Shown: piece by piece, positions 1 through 7,404 of the stretch
How positions within the stretch are numbered: the stretch's first letter is position 1
Layout of the letters: each line of letters opens with the position of its first letter
Notes under the pieces: generated by a model
Seen by the model: the letters and a program-made list of their open reading frames with translations, nothing else
The model's database searches: none
What the model was told of the DNA's origin: nothing
NCBI GenBank assembly: GCA_002348905.1
Contig: DEBW01000026.1
Span: 51,963 to 60,001 of the forward strand
Length of the DNA: 8,039 bases
Reading direction: 5' to 3'
Source: Ruminococcus flavefaciens
GTDB lineage: Bacteria > Bacillota > Clostridia > Oscillospirales > Ruminococcaceae
Program-made: the position numbers and the translations under genes

Positions 1-872
1 GAATGTATGTTAGAATACCGGTTTACTGGTACAAGATAACGAACACCGCAACAGAGCTGAAAATTCAGGTCGCTGACTATGCGGCAGCAGGTTTCAACGT
101 TTCACCGGCTCACTGTGTAAGGACTACAGGCGGAGAAAAAACGGTACTGTACGAAAATATCTACGTCGGACGCTACACGGCGAAAGACGGTCTGCCGGTC
201 GCTTCGGGAAATTCTCCTCAGCATTGTTCAAGCTTTACCGACCTCTCAAACGCTGACTACGCCTGCCAGCGAAATGGCACAAAGCGTACCGACCACCGCA
301 CTCAATGGACGATGGATATGCTCTACCTCGTTGAAGCTGCTTCATGGAATCAGATCGAGGGCAGAGGTGGCGGAACTAAGAGCAGAGCTGTCGGAGGCAC
401 TGACAATATGCCGTACCACACTGGAATCATGACTGCTGACCGCTATTCTCAGGGAGATTCTCAATGGCGGTATATCGAAAACTACGGCAGAAATGACGAC
501 GAAATAGTCAAAGGCTACGATGCCGATGCTACAGGCAATGACCTGAAAGTCTACTATGCATCCGAGGACGGCAATACCTCAGTTTACACATCTGCTCCGA
601 AATTCACAGACTGGGTAAACAGCAAGGTGCGTGACTTCATTTCAAACAACACTCCGGGCTATGAATGGGCGCTTGTGCCGACCTGTACTCCTCCGGCAAG
701 CTCAGCAGCTCCGGAAGAAGAAGTCCTCGGAGATTCAACCGGTTCTTATGACTACAGACACTACAATTATGATATGTCAAACCTCAGATACTTGAATATG
801 TACCGCAGATTCAGCTATATGTGGCTCGCTGACGTTAACGGCGGGTACAGACTTATGAGGTTCAGCACGTAA
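1..872 (+). CDS. Phage tail-fibre-like / C-type-lectin-like surface protein, 5' truncated
   Basis: The gene is probably cut by the left edge: the frame is open to base 1, no ribosome binding site is visible, and the ATG at 3 sits where family members are mid-protein. The 289 visible residues begin with a beta-rich 'VRIPVYWYKI' block (residues 3-12). A segment 'FNVSPAHC' and 'ENIYVGRY' (31-58) follows, then 'MDMLYLVEAASWNQ' (104-117), 'GGTDNMPYHTG' (131-141) and 'WRYIENYGRN' (155-164). As I recall the family, this order of blocks is typical of receptor-binding or tail-fibre proteins of gut Firmicute phages and related lectin-like proteins with a formylglycine-generating-enzyme/CLec type of fold. 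The last 42 residues are rich in Tyr, Arg, Asn and Met and end in 'GGYRLMRF', which resembles the closing strand of that fold. It would bind a surface ligand; the ligand is unknown. It is convergent with the glycan operon and unrelated to it. Prophage remnant or host adhesin cannot be told apart here. Confidence 0.6.
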   Translation, partial: MYVRIPVYWYKITNTATELKIQVADYAAAGFNVSPAHCVRTTGGEKTVLYENIYVGRYTAKDGLPVASGNSPQHCSSFTDLSNADYACQRNGTKRTDHRTQWTMDMLYLVEAASWNQIEGRGGGTKSRAVGGTDNMPYHTGIMTADRYSQGDSQWRYIENYGRNDDEIVKGYDADATGNDLKVYYASEDGNTSVYTSAPKFTDWVNSKVRDFISNNTPGYEWALVPTCTPPASSAAPEEEVLGDSTGSYDYRHYNYDMSNLRYLNMYRRFSYMWLADVNGGYRLMRFST

Positions 873-879
873 ATCATTA

Positions 880-910
880 AAGCCTCCTGAGCAATTTCAG
901 GAGGCTTTCT
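880..910. terminator. Bidirectional intrinsic terminator between convergent genes
   Basis: A perfect 11-bp inverted repeat pairs AAGCCTCCTGA (880-890) with TCAGGAGGCTT (897-907) around the 6-nt loop GCAATT. It lies 7 nt after the stop of the plus-strand gene and 6 nt after the stop of the minus-strand LRR gene. The plus strand continues TTTCT and the minus strand continues TTTAATGATTT, so the U tracts are short on both sides, but position and stem strength fit a shared terminator. An alternative role is discussed in the findings. Confidence 0.85.
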
Positions 911-913
911 ATA

Positions 914-2503
914 TCAGAGGTTCTCTTTGTATTTTTTTAGCAGAGCCACTATATCAGCCTGCTGTTTTTCTTCTGCATACTGCATAAGACCGTCAAAGTT
1001 TTTTTCTGTGAAAAGTGTTCCGTTTTCGCAGACCTTTGTGACAAATCCGATATCGCCGTTATCTACAGCAAATTTGAATATCTTTGCAAACCTTTTCCTG
1101 AAAAATGTCATGAACGCTTCACCCTCATAACCTCCGCAGAAAAGCTTGCAGAGTATGCCGAACTTTACAGGAGCAGGCATACTTAAAGAATAATTCTTTT
1201 CGCAAAGCATATTCAAAATATCCATAAAAGGAACTTCCGGTATTTCAATATTAAGCTCAACATTGCTGTATATCAGAGTTTTAAGCTTACTGCACGCATC
1301 AAATGCATTTCCTTCAACTTTTTCAACGCTGTCAGGTAAAGATATCGAAACAAGGCTGTAGCAATGGTCAAATGTCTCAGAGCCTATATATTTTACACCG
1401 TCAGGAATAACAGCATTTTCAAGTTGTTCACAGCATGAGAATGCACTGCTTCCTATACTCTTTACACTTTCCGGAACTGCTATTGATTTCAGTTGTGTAC
1501 ATAATTCAAATGCATTGCTGCCGATACTTTTTACGCCGTCAGGGATAGTAATGGATGTAAGGCTGTGGCATCTGCAAAACACATAGTTCTCAATTGCTTC
1601 AACGCCGTCAGGTATAATAACAGAGCCAAGCTTTCCGCATCCGGCGAATGCATAGCTTCCTATACGCTTGACGCTTGCAGGAATGTTCACAGAAGTAAGC
1701 TCCTGACAGTTTAAAAATGCTCCTCCGCCTATGCTTGTGACATTTTCGGGTATCGTAATCTCGCTTGCTGAACCGTTGTACCTCACGAGGACATTATTTA
1801 TCATCGCAAATTCATCTGTATCATTCTTCGGGAACTGTGTCTCCTCAAATGCATTGACTCCGATATGTCTTACTTTTTCAGGTATAGCCACAGGAGCAAG
1901 CTTTCCGCATCCGCAGAAAGCCTCGTCCTCGATAGCTTCAACGTTCTCAGGTATATTCACAGTTTCAAGGCTGTAACATCCGCTGAAAGCCTGACTGCCG
2001 ATACGTGTCACACCTTCGGGTATCTTTACAGCTTTCAGCTCGGTACATTTTGTGAAAAGACCGTCGCTTATCTCATTAAGGTCTTTCGGCAGAGTTACAG
2101 AAGCAAGTCCAGACATATAAAACGCCTTACTTCCGATACTCTTTACGCTGTCAGGGATATCCATAGAAGTTACACCCTCGCAAAAGAAAAATGCTGAACT
2201 GCCTATGCGTGTCACGCCGTCAGATATAGTGATGCCGGAAAGCTTTCTGCAAAAATTGAACACACCGTCCTCAATAACCGTCACTCCGTCAGGTATATTC
2301 ACTGATAAAAGGCTTGAAAGACCTCCAAACGCCCATGCGCCTATACTTGTGACACTGTCAGGTATTTTTATCGAAGTCAGACCGTGGCATCCTGCAAAAG
2401 CGCTTTCTCCTATGCTTTTTACTCCGTCAGGTATGACCACCTCTGTCTCGTCAGCATCAATACTGTACTTTACAAGTACATCATTTTCAATTTCAAATCC
2501 CAT
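914..2503 (-). CDS. BspA-type leucine-rich repeat protein (LRR_5), no signal peptide
   Basis: The protein has 529 residues from the chosen ATG (2501-2503). That start has TGAGGTG at 2510-2516 with a 6-nt spacer; a GTG at 2510-2512 lies inside this ribosome binding site and is less likely. After a short cap ('FEIENDVLVKY') come sixteen repeats of about 23 residues with the consensus LxSVxIPDGVxSIGxxAFxxCxx, the Treponema pallidum/BspA LRR class. Thirteen of the sixteen carry the Cys near the repeat end. A second cap ('FAMINNVLVRY', about residues 232-242) divides them into blocks of nine and seven. The last ~105 residues are not LRR. They are predicted to be helical and include 'FAVDNGDIGFVTKVCENG', an ankyrin-like pattern. 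I see no signal peptide, membrane segment, LPxTG or dockerin, so the protein is probably cytoplasmic, unlike classical BspA adhesins. It is the last gene of the operon, 10 nt after a GT2 gene. Its role is unknown; repeat proteins of this kind usually bind other proteins. Confidence 0.9.
   Translation of the reverse strand: MGFEIENDVLVKYSIDADETEVVIPDGVKSIGESAFAGCHGLTSIKIPDSVTSIGAWAFGGLSSLLSVNIPDGVTVIEDGVFNFCRKLSGITISDGVTRIGSSAFFFCEGVTSMDIPDSVKSIGSKAFYMSGLASVTLPKDLNEISDGLFTKCTELKAVKIPEGVTRIGSQAFSGCYSLETVNIPENVEAIEDEAFCGCGKLAPVAIPEKVRHIGVNAFEETQFPKNDTDEFAMINNVLVRYNGSASEITIPENVTSIGGGAFLNCQELTSVNIPASVKRIGSYAFAGCGKLGSVIIPDGVEAIENYVFCRCHSLTSITIPDGVKSIGSNAFELCTQLKSIAVPESVKSIGSSAFSCCEQLENAVIPDGVKYIGSETFDHCYSLVSISLPDSVEKVEGNAFDACSKLKTLIYSNVELNIEIPEVPFMDILNMLCEKNYSLSMPAPVKFGILCKLFCGGYEGEAFMTFFRKRFAKIFKFAVDNGDIGFVTKVCENGTLFTEKNFDGLMQYAEEKQQADIVALLKKYKENL
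1286..2443 (-). repeat. Degenerate ~69-bp tandem repeats encoding 16 LRR units
   Basis: The DNA is periodic at 69 bp because each LRR unit has 23 codons. On the plus strand the recurring signature is 'CCGTCAGGTAT' or a close variant (the reverse of IPDG), for example near 1327, 1397, 1537, 1607 and 2287. Units differ enough at the DNA level to suggest old duplication. Block one spans about 1832-2443, the second cap about 1763-1831, and block two about 1286-1762. Confidence 0.85.
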
Positions 2504-2509
2504 ATTTAA

Positions 2510-2516
2510 CACCTCA
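2510..2516 (-). promoter_or_regulatory. Ribosome binding site that decides the LRR protein start
   Basis: TGAGGTG on the minus strand sits 6 nt before ATG 2503. Its TGA is at the same time the stop codon of the upstream GT2 gene (2514-2516). The ribosome finishing the GT2 gene therefore covers the LRR initiation site, which points to translational coupling. Confidence 0.75.
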
Positions 2517-3527
2517 TTTTCTTTTTAAACTCTTATGGCTTATCTCAGGATTTCTCATATCTGCAACAGACTGCACCATAAGAAATACAGGCGTACCGCA
2601 ACGGATAGCCATTATCTTTATCTTCATAGTCAAAGGAACTTCGCTGTCTGCAAGAAGTCCTCTGCTAAGCTCGATACAACGCTTTCTTAAAGCCTTTACA
2701 CGGTCTTTATATTTATCACGGTCTTTACATTTTGACATTTTTTTCAAAACGGAAAGATATGAATATATCCTTCTCGCTGACGTTAAATTGCGAAGCTCCG
2801 GATAAACGCTCTCGGTATAGTCCATTTCTTCATCAACAGCCTCTATCTCATCTAACTGCCTTTCATTGAACTCTTTATGTATTGTCGAGCCTGAACGTAT
2901 CAGATAATTGTATATCCTATGATTGAAAAACGTCACCTTGTCACAGGAGATGAGAAGTCTGTACAATACAGCTAAATCTTCATATATCTTTCCTTTCGAA
3001 AATCTTAGTGAAGAAAAAAGCTCAGACTTGTACAATTTTCCCCATGGTCCCTGATCCACTCCCATTTTCAGCGCTCTTTTAACAGCTTCATATCTTGTCA
3101 GTGTTACTTCACCGTTTTCTCCGGAAAGTTCTTCTTTAACCTCTGCTTCATCATCTTCAAAAACAAGGCGTATACTTCCGACTGACATATCGGCATCATT
3201 CTTTTTCAGCGCATTATAAAGCCGTTCAACATAGTCTTTTTCGATGTGATCGTCGCTGTCAACAAATGTGAGATACCTGCCTGTCATTATGTCTATCCCG
3301 ACATTTCTTGCATCCGACTGACCGCCGTTCGGTTTATGTATGACCTTTATACGTGCATCCTTTTTTCCGAGATCATCGAGCATAGCCCCCGATGAATCCT
3401 TTGAGCCGTCATCGACAAGTATTATCTCAAGGTTTTTATACGTCTGCTTCAGTATGGAATTCACGCATTTATTTAGATACTTCTCCATGTTATATACCGG
3501 AACTATAACACTTATCAATTCGCTCAT
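2514..3527 (-). CDS. GT2-family (GT-A fold) glycosyltransferase
   Basis: This 337-residue enzyme should transfer a sugar from a nucleotide donor to a growing lipid-linked glycan on the inner face of the membrane. The GT-A domain starts at once: 'SVIVPVYN' (6-13), the nucleotide-binding 'VDDGS' (38-42), 'NGGQSDARN' (67-75), and the metal-binding DxD-type 'DSDD' (90-93). The likely acidic catalytic region is 'YEDLA' (182-186). The C-terminal ~120 residues are helical and basic, with no clear transmembrane span, as in many capsule and EPS GT2 enzymes; length is normal. The ATG is preceded by a strong AGGAGGTG (3533-3540) with 5-nt spacing. It lies 20 nt after another GT2 gene and overlaps the LRR gene's ribosome binding site. 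The donor and acceptor sugars cannot be told from sequence. Confidence 0.92.
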   Translation of the reverse strand: MSELISVIVPVYNMEKYLNKCVNSILKQTYKNLEIILVDDGSKDSSGAMLDDLGKKDARIKVIHKPNGGQSDARNVGIDIMTGRYLTFVDSDDHIEKDYVERLYNALKKNDADMSVGSIRLVFEDDEAEVKEELSGENGEVTLTRYEAVKRALKMGVDQGPWGKLYKSELFSSLRFSKGKIYEDLAVLYRLLISCDKVTFFNHRIYNYLIRSGSTIHKEFNERQLDEIEAVDEEMDYTESVYPELRNLTSARRIYSYLSVLKKMSKCKDRDKYKDRVKALRKRCIELSRGLLADSEVPLTMKIKIMAIRCGTPVFLMVQSVADMRNPEISHKSLKRK

Positions 3528-3532
3528 ACACT

Positions 3533-3540
3533 CACCTCCT
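3533..3540 (-). promoter_or_regulatory. Consensus ribosome binding site of the second GT2 gene
   Basis: AGGAGGTG is fully complementary to the 16S anti-Shine-Dalgarno core and lies 5 nt from ATG 3527. It is the strongest site in the operon, so this gene may be initiated independently rather than only by coupling. Confidence 0.8.
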
Positions 3541-3547
3541 CTGCTTT

Positions 3548-4528
3548 TTACTTTCTTTTCATGTATACATACTTAACGCACTTTGCTGTAAGGTCAACTC
3601 CGAGAAAGCGCACCATTATATTTATTATCCTGCCGTATTTAGTCTTTGAACAGCTAAGCACCCACTTATATCTGTCCATATCCTTTTTCAGTTTTGATTT
3701 CTCCTCTTTTTCAAGGAGCGCATAGTTAAGCAGACATACACTGTACTCATACGCACAGAAGCTGACTACATTAAAATTGTACATCCTCTCCATTGTAACA
3801 GGATATTTCCGGAGAGTTTCCCTTATAAATTTCAATATGCTCGTTACAGCTTTGACATTTGAGGAAGATGATCTGGAATTGTTTCTCTGTCTGTATTCAT
3901 AATACGGTGAATCAAGGACTGCATATCTTTCAGCGAGCATTATGCAGTCTCTCGCAAATCCGAGGTCTTCCGAAAGCATACCGTCATCCGGAAAGAGTAT
4001 GCCGTTTTTAACAAGGAAATCCTTCAGATATACCTTGGTACAGGCAGAGCCGGGAAACTTAGGGCGTGAGGCGATATATTCCACAAGCTGAGCCTTTGTC
4101 TTGTTTCTTATTCCTGAACAGGTTATACCGTCGCCTATACGTTCAGACGTTCCGTCAGGATAGAACTTTATCGCCTGCATAAAGATAAGGTCGATGTCAA
4201 TTCCAGCGCTGTCTATAAGATTCAGCAGACGCTTTACACTTCCTTTTGCAAGTCTGTCATCTGAATCAACAAAGGTAACATACTTTCCCTCAGCCATACT
4301 CAAACCGATATTTCTTGCCAGAGAAGGACCTCCGTTTTCCTTGTGCATTATTTTAACATTGTCAAGTCTGCCGAGTTCATCAACGATAGCCGGTGAAGCA
4401 TCCGTTGAACCGTCGTCTATGAGAATTATCTCGCATCTTTCATCCGTCTGGGAATATATGCTGTAAAATGTTTCTTTAAGATAGTTCTCAACGTTGTATA
4501 CAGGCAGAATAAAACTGATAGTTTTCAT
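3548..4528 (-). CDS. GT2-family (GT-A fold) glycosyltransferase
   Basis: This 326-residue protein has the same architecture as the GT2 enzyme encoded next to it: 'SFILPVYN' (5-12), 'IDDGS' (37-41), 'NGGPSLARN' (65-73), 'DSDD' (88-91) and 'SEDLGFARD' (187-195), where the Glu-Asp pair is the probable catalytic region. The C-terminal half differs from its neighbour and carries 'LSCSKTKYGRIINIMVRFLG', an amphipathic, basic stretch likely to lie on the membrane. Such tails are common in capsule and exopolysaccharide GT2 enzymes. The ATG lies 2 nt after the stop of the GT4 gene. Its ribosome binding site GGAGAG (4534-4539) lies inside the last codons of that gene, so the two are probably translationally coupled. 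It should add a later sugar of the repeat unit; specificity is unknown. Confidence 0.92.
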   Translation of the reverse strand: MKTISFILPVYNVENYLKETFYSIYSQTDERCEIILIDDGSTDASPAIVDELGRLDNVKIMHKENGGPSLARNIGLSMAEGKYVTFVDSDDRLAKGSVKRLLNLIDSAGIDIDLIFMQAIKFYPDGTSERIGDGITCSGIRNKTKAQLVEYIASRPKFPGSACTKVYLKDFLVKNGILFPDDGMLSEDLGFARDCIMLAERYAVLDSPYYEYRQRNNSRSSSSNVKAVTSILKFIRETLRKYPVTMERMYNFNVVSFCAYEYSVCLLNYALLEKEEKSKLKKDMDRYKWVLSCSKTKYGRIINIMVRFLGVDLTAKCVKYVYMKRK

Positions 4529-4530
4529 AC

Positions 4531-5643
4531 TTACTCTCCAAATTTCTGCGCCTTACGCAGTTTTAAAGCTGATATAGTCCGAGCGACCACTTTTTTCTTG
4601 TCGAACACTTCTTCCATGTGCTTTCTTCCGGCAATGCCCATAGTGCGCTTTTTTTCCGGCGGAAGCTCTGAAAATCTCCTCATAGCATCTTTCAGGCTCT
4701 CAGTATTCCTGCTTTCGCATAGAAAACCGCTCCTGCCGTCAATGATAGCCTCTCTGCATCCGGGGATATTGCTGGTTATCACAGGTCTGCCGCTTGAAGC
4801 ACATTCAAGATTCGTGTTAGCCATCCCCTCATGCCATGACGGGAGCACAAAACAGTGACATTCCGCAATAAAAGGTCTTACATCTTTCTGATAGCCGTGA
4901 TACCTCAGCCAGCCTTCGGCTTCGTACTTTTTTATACGGCTCTCGTAATTCTCCTCGTATCCTCCGAGGATATCAAGAGTGCAGTCAACGCCCTCTTTTC
5001 TAAGCATACGCATCGCCTTAAAAAGCTCGTCCACGCCTTTTTCTTTCATTATCCTGCCGATGAAAAGAAATCTTACTGTGCTGTCATCTGACGGGTATTC
5101 TGTATATCTATAGTGTTCAAGATTCACTCCTGCTCCGCTGAGAACCTTCGTCTTTCTTTTCGGGATTATACCCTTTTCAAGAAATACTTTCCTGTCTTCG
5201 CTATTTTCAAAGAATACGACTTTCGCCCTTTTAAGTGCAGTCCTGTACATCATCACCACAAGCTCTTTCAGCAAGCCTTCTCTCTCGAATGCCGTCCCAA
5301 GTCCTGTTATATTAACTGCATACGGTACTCTCAGAAGCCGGCAGGCAAAGCCTCCGTAAACATTCGGCTTGATAGTATAAGTAATAACAAGTGAAGGCTT
5401 TTCCTTTTTTAATATCAGCAGATATCTGAGAAAAAGTCCGGTATCTTTCAACGGATTTATGCCCCGGCGGTCTAACTTTGTCGTAATGATCCTGCATCCG
5501 ATCTTTGATAATTCATCAGTTTTATCATTATCAGGATTTGACGCTGATACAACATAACCTTTTTTCATTAATGCTGATATCAATTCATGTCTGAAATCAT
5601 AAAGACCGCTGCTGCTGTTTGCTAAGATAAGAATTTTTTTCAT
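4531..5643 (-). CDS. GT4-family (GT-B fold) glycosyltransferase, PglA/CapM-like
   Basis: The protein has 370 residues, a normal GT4 length. The N-terminal acceptor domain begins 'KILILANSSSGLYDFRHEL' (3-21) and includes 'YTIKPNVYGG' (89-98) and 'NITGLGTAFE' (111-120). The latter resembles the region seen in enzymes that act on undecaprenyl-diphosphate sugars. The donor domain carries 'FIGRIMKEKG' (194-203), 'LGGYEE' (226-231), and the E-x7-E motif 'EGMANTNLE' (272-280), which holds the nucleotide sugar. No signal peptide or membrane span is seen; such enzymes sit on the inner membrane face. By order after the PglC-like enzyme it is the natural candidate to add the second sugar, by analogy with PglA of Campylobacter, but this is inference. 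Its ATG starts 1 nt after the ATP-grasp stop (TAG-T-ATG). The ribosome binding site is a modest AAGGA about 9 nt away. Confidence 0.92.
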   Translation of the reverse strand: MKKILILANSSSGLYDFRHELISALMKKGYVVSASNPDNDKTDELSKIGCRIITTKLDRRGINPLKDTGLFLRYLLILKKEKPSLVITYTIKPNVYGGFACRLLRVPYAVNITGLGTAFEREGLLKELVVMMYRTALKRAKVVFFENSEDRKVFLEKGIIPKRKTKVLSGAGVNLEHYRYTEYPSDDSTVRFLFIGRIMKEKGVDELFKAMRMLRKEGVDCTLDILGGYEENYESRIKKYEAEGWLRYHGYQKDVRPFIAECHCFVLPSWHEGMANTNLECASSGRPVITSNIPGCREAIIDGRSGFLCESRNTESLKDAMRRFSELPPEKKRTMGIAGRKHMEEVFDKKKVVARTISALKLRKAQKFGE

Positions 5644-5644
5644 A

Positions 5645-6607
5645 CTACATTTTCCTTATCTTCACTTCATTATATTTCATCATATAAATGCCTTCATCAT
5701 AAGCACCTATATTTTTCTTATTAACATTACCTCTAAGATTTTCAAGTATAAGCTTCATATGATCGCATCCGCTTTCATAAGCGTGAGGATAGCCTCCGCC
5801 AAAGCGAGGATTTACTTCACTTATGCAGTAATGACCGTTTATCTCAAAGATATCAATATCTATCTGACCTCTGTAGCCTGCTTCAAGAACGAATTTCTCG
5901 ATCAGTGCAAACAATTCGTTATCCTTAAAGCTGACCGCCTTGTCCGTTTCTCCGGCACGCATCTTGATCTTCTTCTTTGTGAAAACAGAAACTACCTCGC
6001 CTGAGATCATATCTATATAGACATCTGCACCGATCTCCTGACCATCAAGAAACTCCTGTATCATCAGACCGTCTTCATGAGAAAAAAGAAGATCAACCGT
6101 TTCCTTGTCATATACCTTAGAAATGCTGATACTTGCAGAACCTCTGTACGGCTTGACAAACACCGGAAAAGACACTTCTCCTGCATCTACAGCCTTAAAA
6201 AAATCCTCTTTATCCATCCATGACCTTGCACATTCATATCCATGCCCTGCAAGCCAGTTATACATCTGCATCTTGTCAAGAGACATTTCACACAGTTCAT
6301 AGGAGCTTCCTATCACAGTTGTTCCGATCTCCCTGAACTTATCCGCATTTTCAGCCAAAAGGCTGAGTTCAGGATCAATCAGGCTCAAAACACCGGATAT
6401 ATTCTCTTTTTTGCATATATCAAGAATAATGTCAATATATCCCGGCTCATTTATCGGAGGAACTATGTAGTATTTATCTGCATCATAAATTGCAGGGCCT
6501 AATTCACTTGCATCTGTTGCAACAATTTTTCCCACACCTTCAAATGCTCTCTTAAAATACTGAACTACTTTATTTCGTGTTCCTGCTGCTAAAATAAGAA
6601 AATTCAT
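5645..6607 (-). CDS. ATP-grasp ligase (CarB/PylC-like) of a glycan operon
   Basis: The protein has 320 residues in three parts. A pre-ATP-grasp Rossmann-like domain starts 'NFLILAAGTRN' (2-12). The central domain has the adenine-side 'FVKPYRGSAS' (150-159) with its ATP-binding Lys and glycine/serine loop, and 'MIQEFLDGQEIGADVY' (182-197). The C-terminal lobe has the Mg-binding 'ISEVNPRFGGGYPHAYESG' (262-280). These are the hallmarks of carboxylate-amine ligases that work through an acyl-phosphate, so the fold is certain. The substrate is not. Enzymes of this shape recur in polysaccharide clusters, often annotated as carbamoyl-phosphate synthase large chain, which this cannot be because it is far too short. 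Joining an amino acid or similar group to an amino sugar is a reasonable inference. The ATG has AAGGGAA at 6614-6620, and the gene follows the sugar transferase by 16 nt. Confidence 0.88.
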   Translation of the reverse strand: MNFLILAAGTRNKVVQYFKRAFEGVGKIVATDASELGPAIYDADKYYIVPPINEPGYIDIILDICKKENISGVLSLIDPELSLLAENADKFREIGTTVIGSSYELCEMSLDKMQMYNWLAGHGYECARSWMDKEDFFKAVDAGEVSFPVFVKPYRGSASISISKVYDKETVDLLFSHEDGLMIQEFLDGQEIGADVYIDMISGEVVSVFTKKKIKMRAGETDKAVSFKDNELFALIEKFVLEAGYRGQIDIDIFEINGHYCISEVNPRFGGGYPHAYESGCDHMKLILENLRGNVNKKNIGAYDEGIYMMKYNEVKIRKM

Positions 6608-6623
6608 ATTTAGTTCCCTTCTG

Positions 6624-7391
6624 CTATCTGCTGTTCAATCTGCGCCTTTGATCTGCAAAATTTGGTTCTACCTCACGGGTATTCTCTGCGACATCCTCAT
6701 GTGAAAAAACCTTTTTTATTGTTAAAGCAAATATTTTCAAATCAAATTTAAAAGAAATATTATCAACATAATATACATCAATTTCAAATCTGCGATCCCA
6801 GTCAAGATTATTTCTTCCATTAACTTGTGCCCAGCCAGTAAGTCCTGATCTTATCTCATGGCGGCGATGTTCTTTTGAAGTGTACCAGGGCAGATACTCT
6901 TTCAGCAGAGGTCTCGGTCCTATCAGAGCCATATCTCCCTTGACGATATTGAAAAGCTCCGGAAGTTCGTCTATACTGCTTGAACGCAGAAGCCTGCCGA
7001 ATTTGGTAAGTCTGACCTCATCAGGAAGAAGCTCGCCGTTTTCGTCACGCTCGTCAGTCATAGTCCTGAACTTGTAGAGTTTGAATATCTTCTCGTCTTT
7101 ACCCGGTCTTTCCTGAGTGAAAAGTACCGGAGAACCAAGCTTCTTTCTCACAAGAAAAGCTGTTGCCGCAAGAACCGGACTTAATACGATAAGTGCTCCT
7201 GTGCTGAGAAAGCAGTCAAGAGGTCTTTTCACGAATCTTTCATACACACCATACGGCTTATGCCTGAGTTCTCTGCCGTATTCCTTCAATTCGCCTATGC
7301 GCTCGGCAATAAATGCTATACCGGCATTAACGGCAGAAAGTGCAGCTATAACCGCTGTTATAACTTTCAGTGCTTTTACTAACTTTTTCAA
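6624..7391 (-). CDS. PglC/WcaJ-family sugar-phosphate transferase (initiating enzyme)
   Basis: This membrane enzyme moves a sugar phosphate from a UDP-sugar to undecaprenyl phosphate, the first membrane step of glycan assembly. From the preferred TTG start it has 255 residues. Seen in order: an N-terminal hydrophobic helix (about 7-29), a charged linker, 'KRPLDC' (55-60), and the re-entrant helix with its Ser-Pro pair (71-72). 'KFRTM' (107-111), 'SIDELPELFNI' (139-149) with the catalytic Asp-Glu pair (141-142), 'IGPRPLL' (157-163) and 'GLTGWAQVNGRN' (183-194) complete the set. The TTG (7389-7391) has AGGGGGG at a 6-nt spacing, while the alternative GTG at 7410-7412 has no ribosome binding site. 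The core from residue ~50 matches monotopic PglC; the extra N-terminal helix is not part of minimal PglC, and the protein is too short for the five-helix WcaJ form. A PglC-like call fits the aminotransferase next door. Confidence 0.92.
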   Translation of the reverse strand: MKKLVKALKVITAVIAALSAVNAGIAFIAERIGELKEYGRELRHKPYGVYERFVKRPLDCFLSTGALIVLSPVLAATAFLVRKKLGSPVLFTQERPGKDEKIFKLYKFRTMTDERDENGELLPDEVRLTKFGRLLRSSSIDELPELFNIVKGDMALIGPRPLLKEYLPWYTSKEHRRHEIRSGLTGWAQVNGRNNLDWDRRFEIDVYYVDNISFKFDLKIFALTIKKVFSHEDVAENTREVEPNFADQRRRLNSR

Positions 7392-7397
7392 ATCTAT

Positions 7398-7404
7398 CCC
7401 CCCT
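7398..7404 (-). promoter_or_regulatory. Ribosome binding site that decides a TTG start
   Basis: AGGGGGG on the minus strand lies 6 nt before TTG 7389-7391. It falls inside the reading frame of the longer GTG-started version, which itself has no such site upstream. This favours the shorter sugar transferase. Confidence 0.65.

Noticed and set aside
1286..2443. Regular repeats as a CRISPR array
   Set aside because: The period is explained fully by 23-codon protein repeats in one continuous gene; there are no identical repeats with unique spacers.
1731..2528. Open frames on the plus strand opposite the LRR gene (1731-1976, 1865-2197, 2205-2528)
   Set aside because: They are antisense shadows kept open by the 69-bp repeat period, show no ribosome binding site, and encode only reversed LRR patterns.
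5645..6607. Carbamoyl-phosphate synthase large subunit (carB)
   Set aside because: The fold is related, but 320 residues is about a third of CarB length, and the setting is a glycan operon without carA or pyrimidine/arginine genes.
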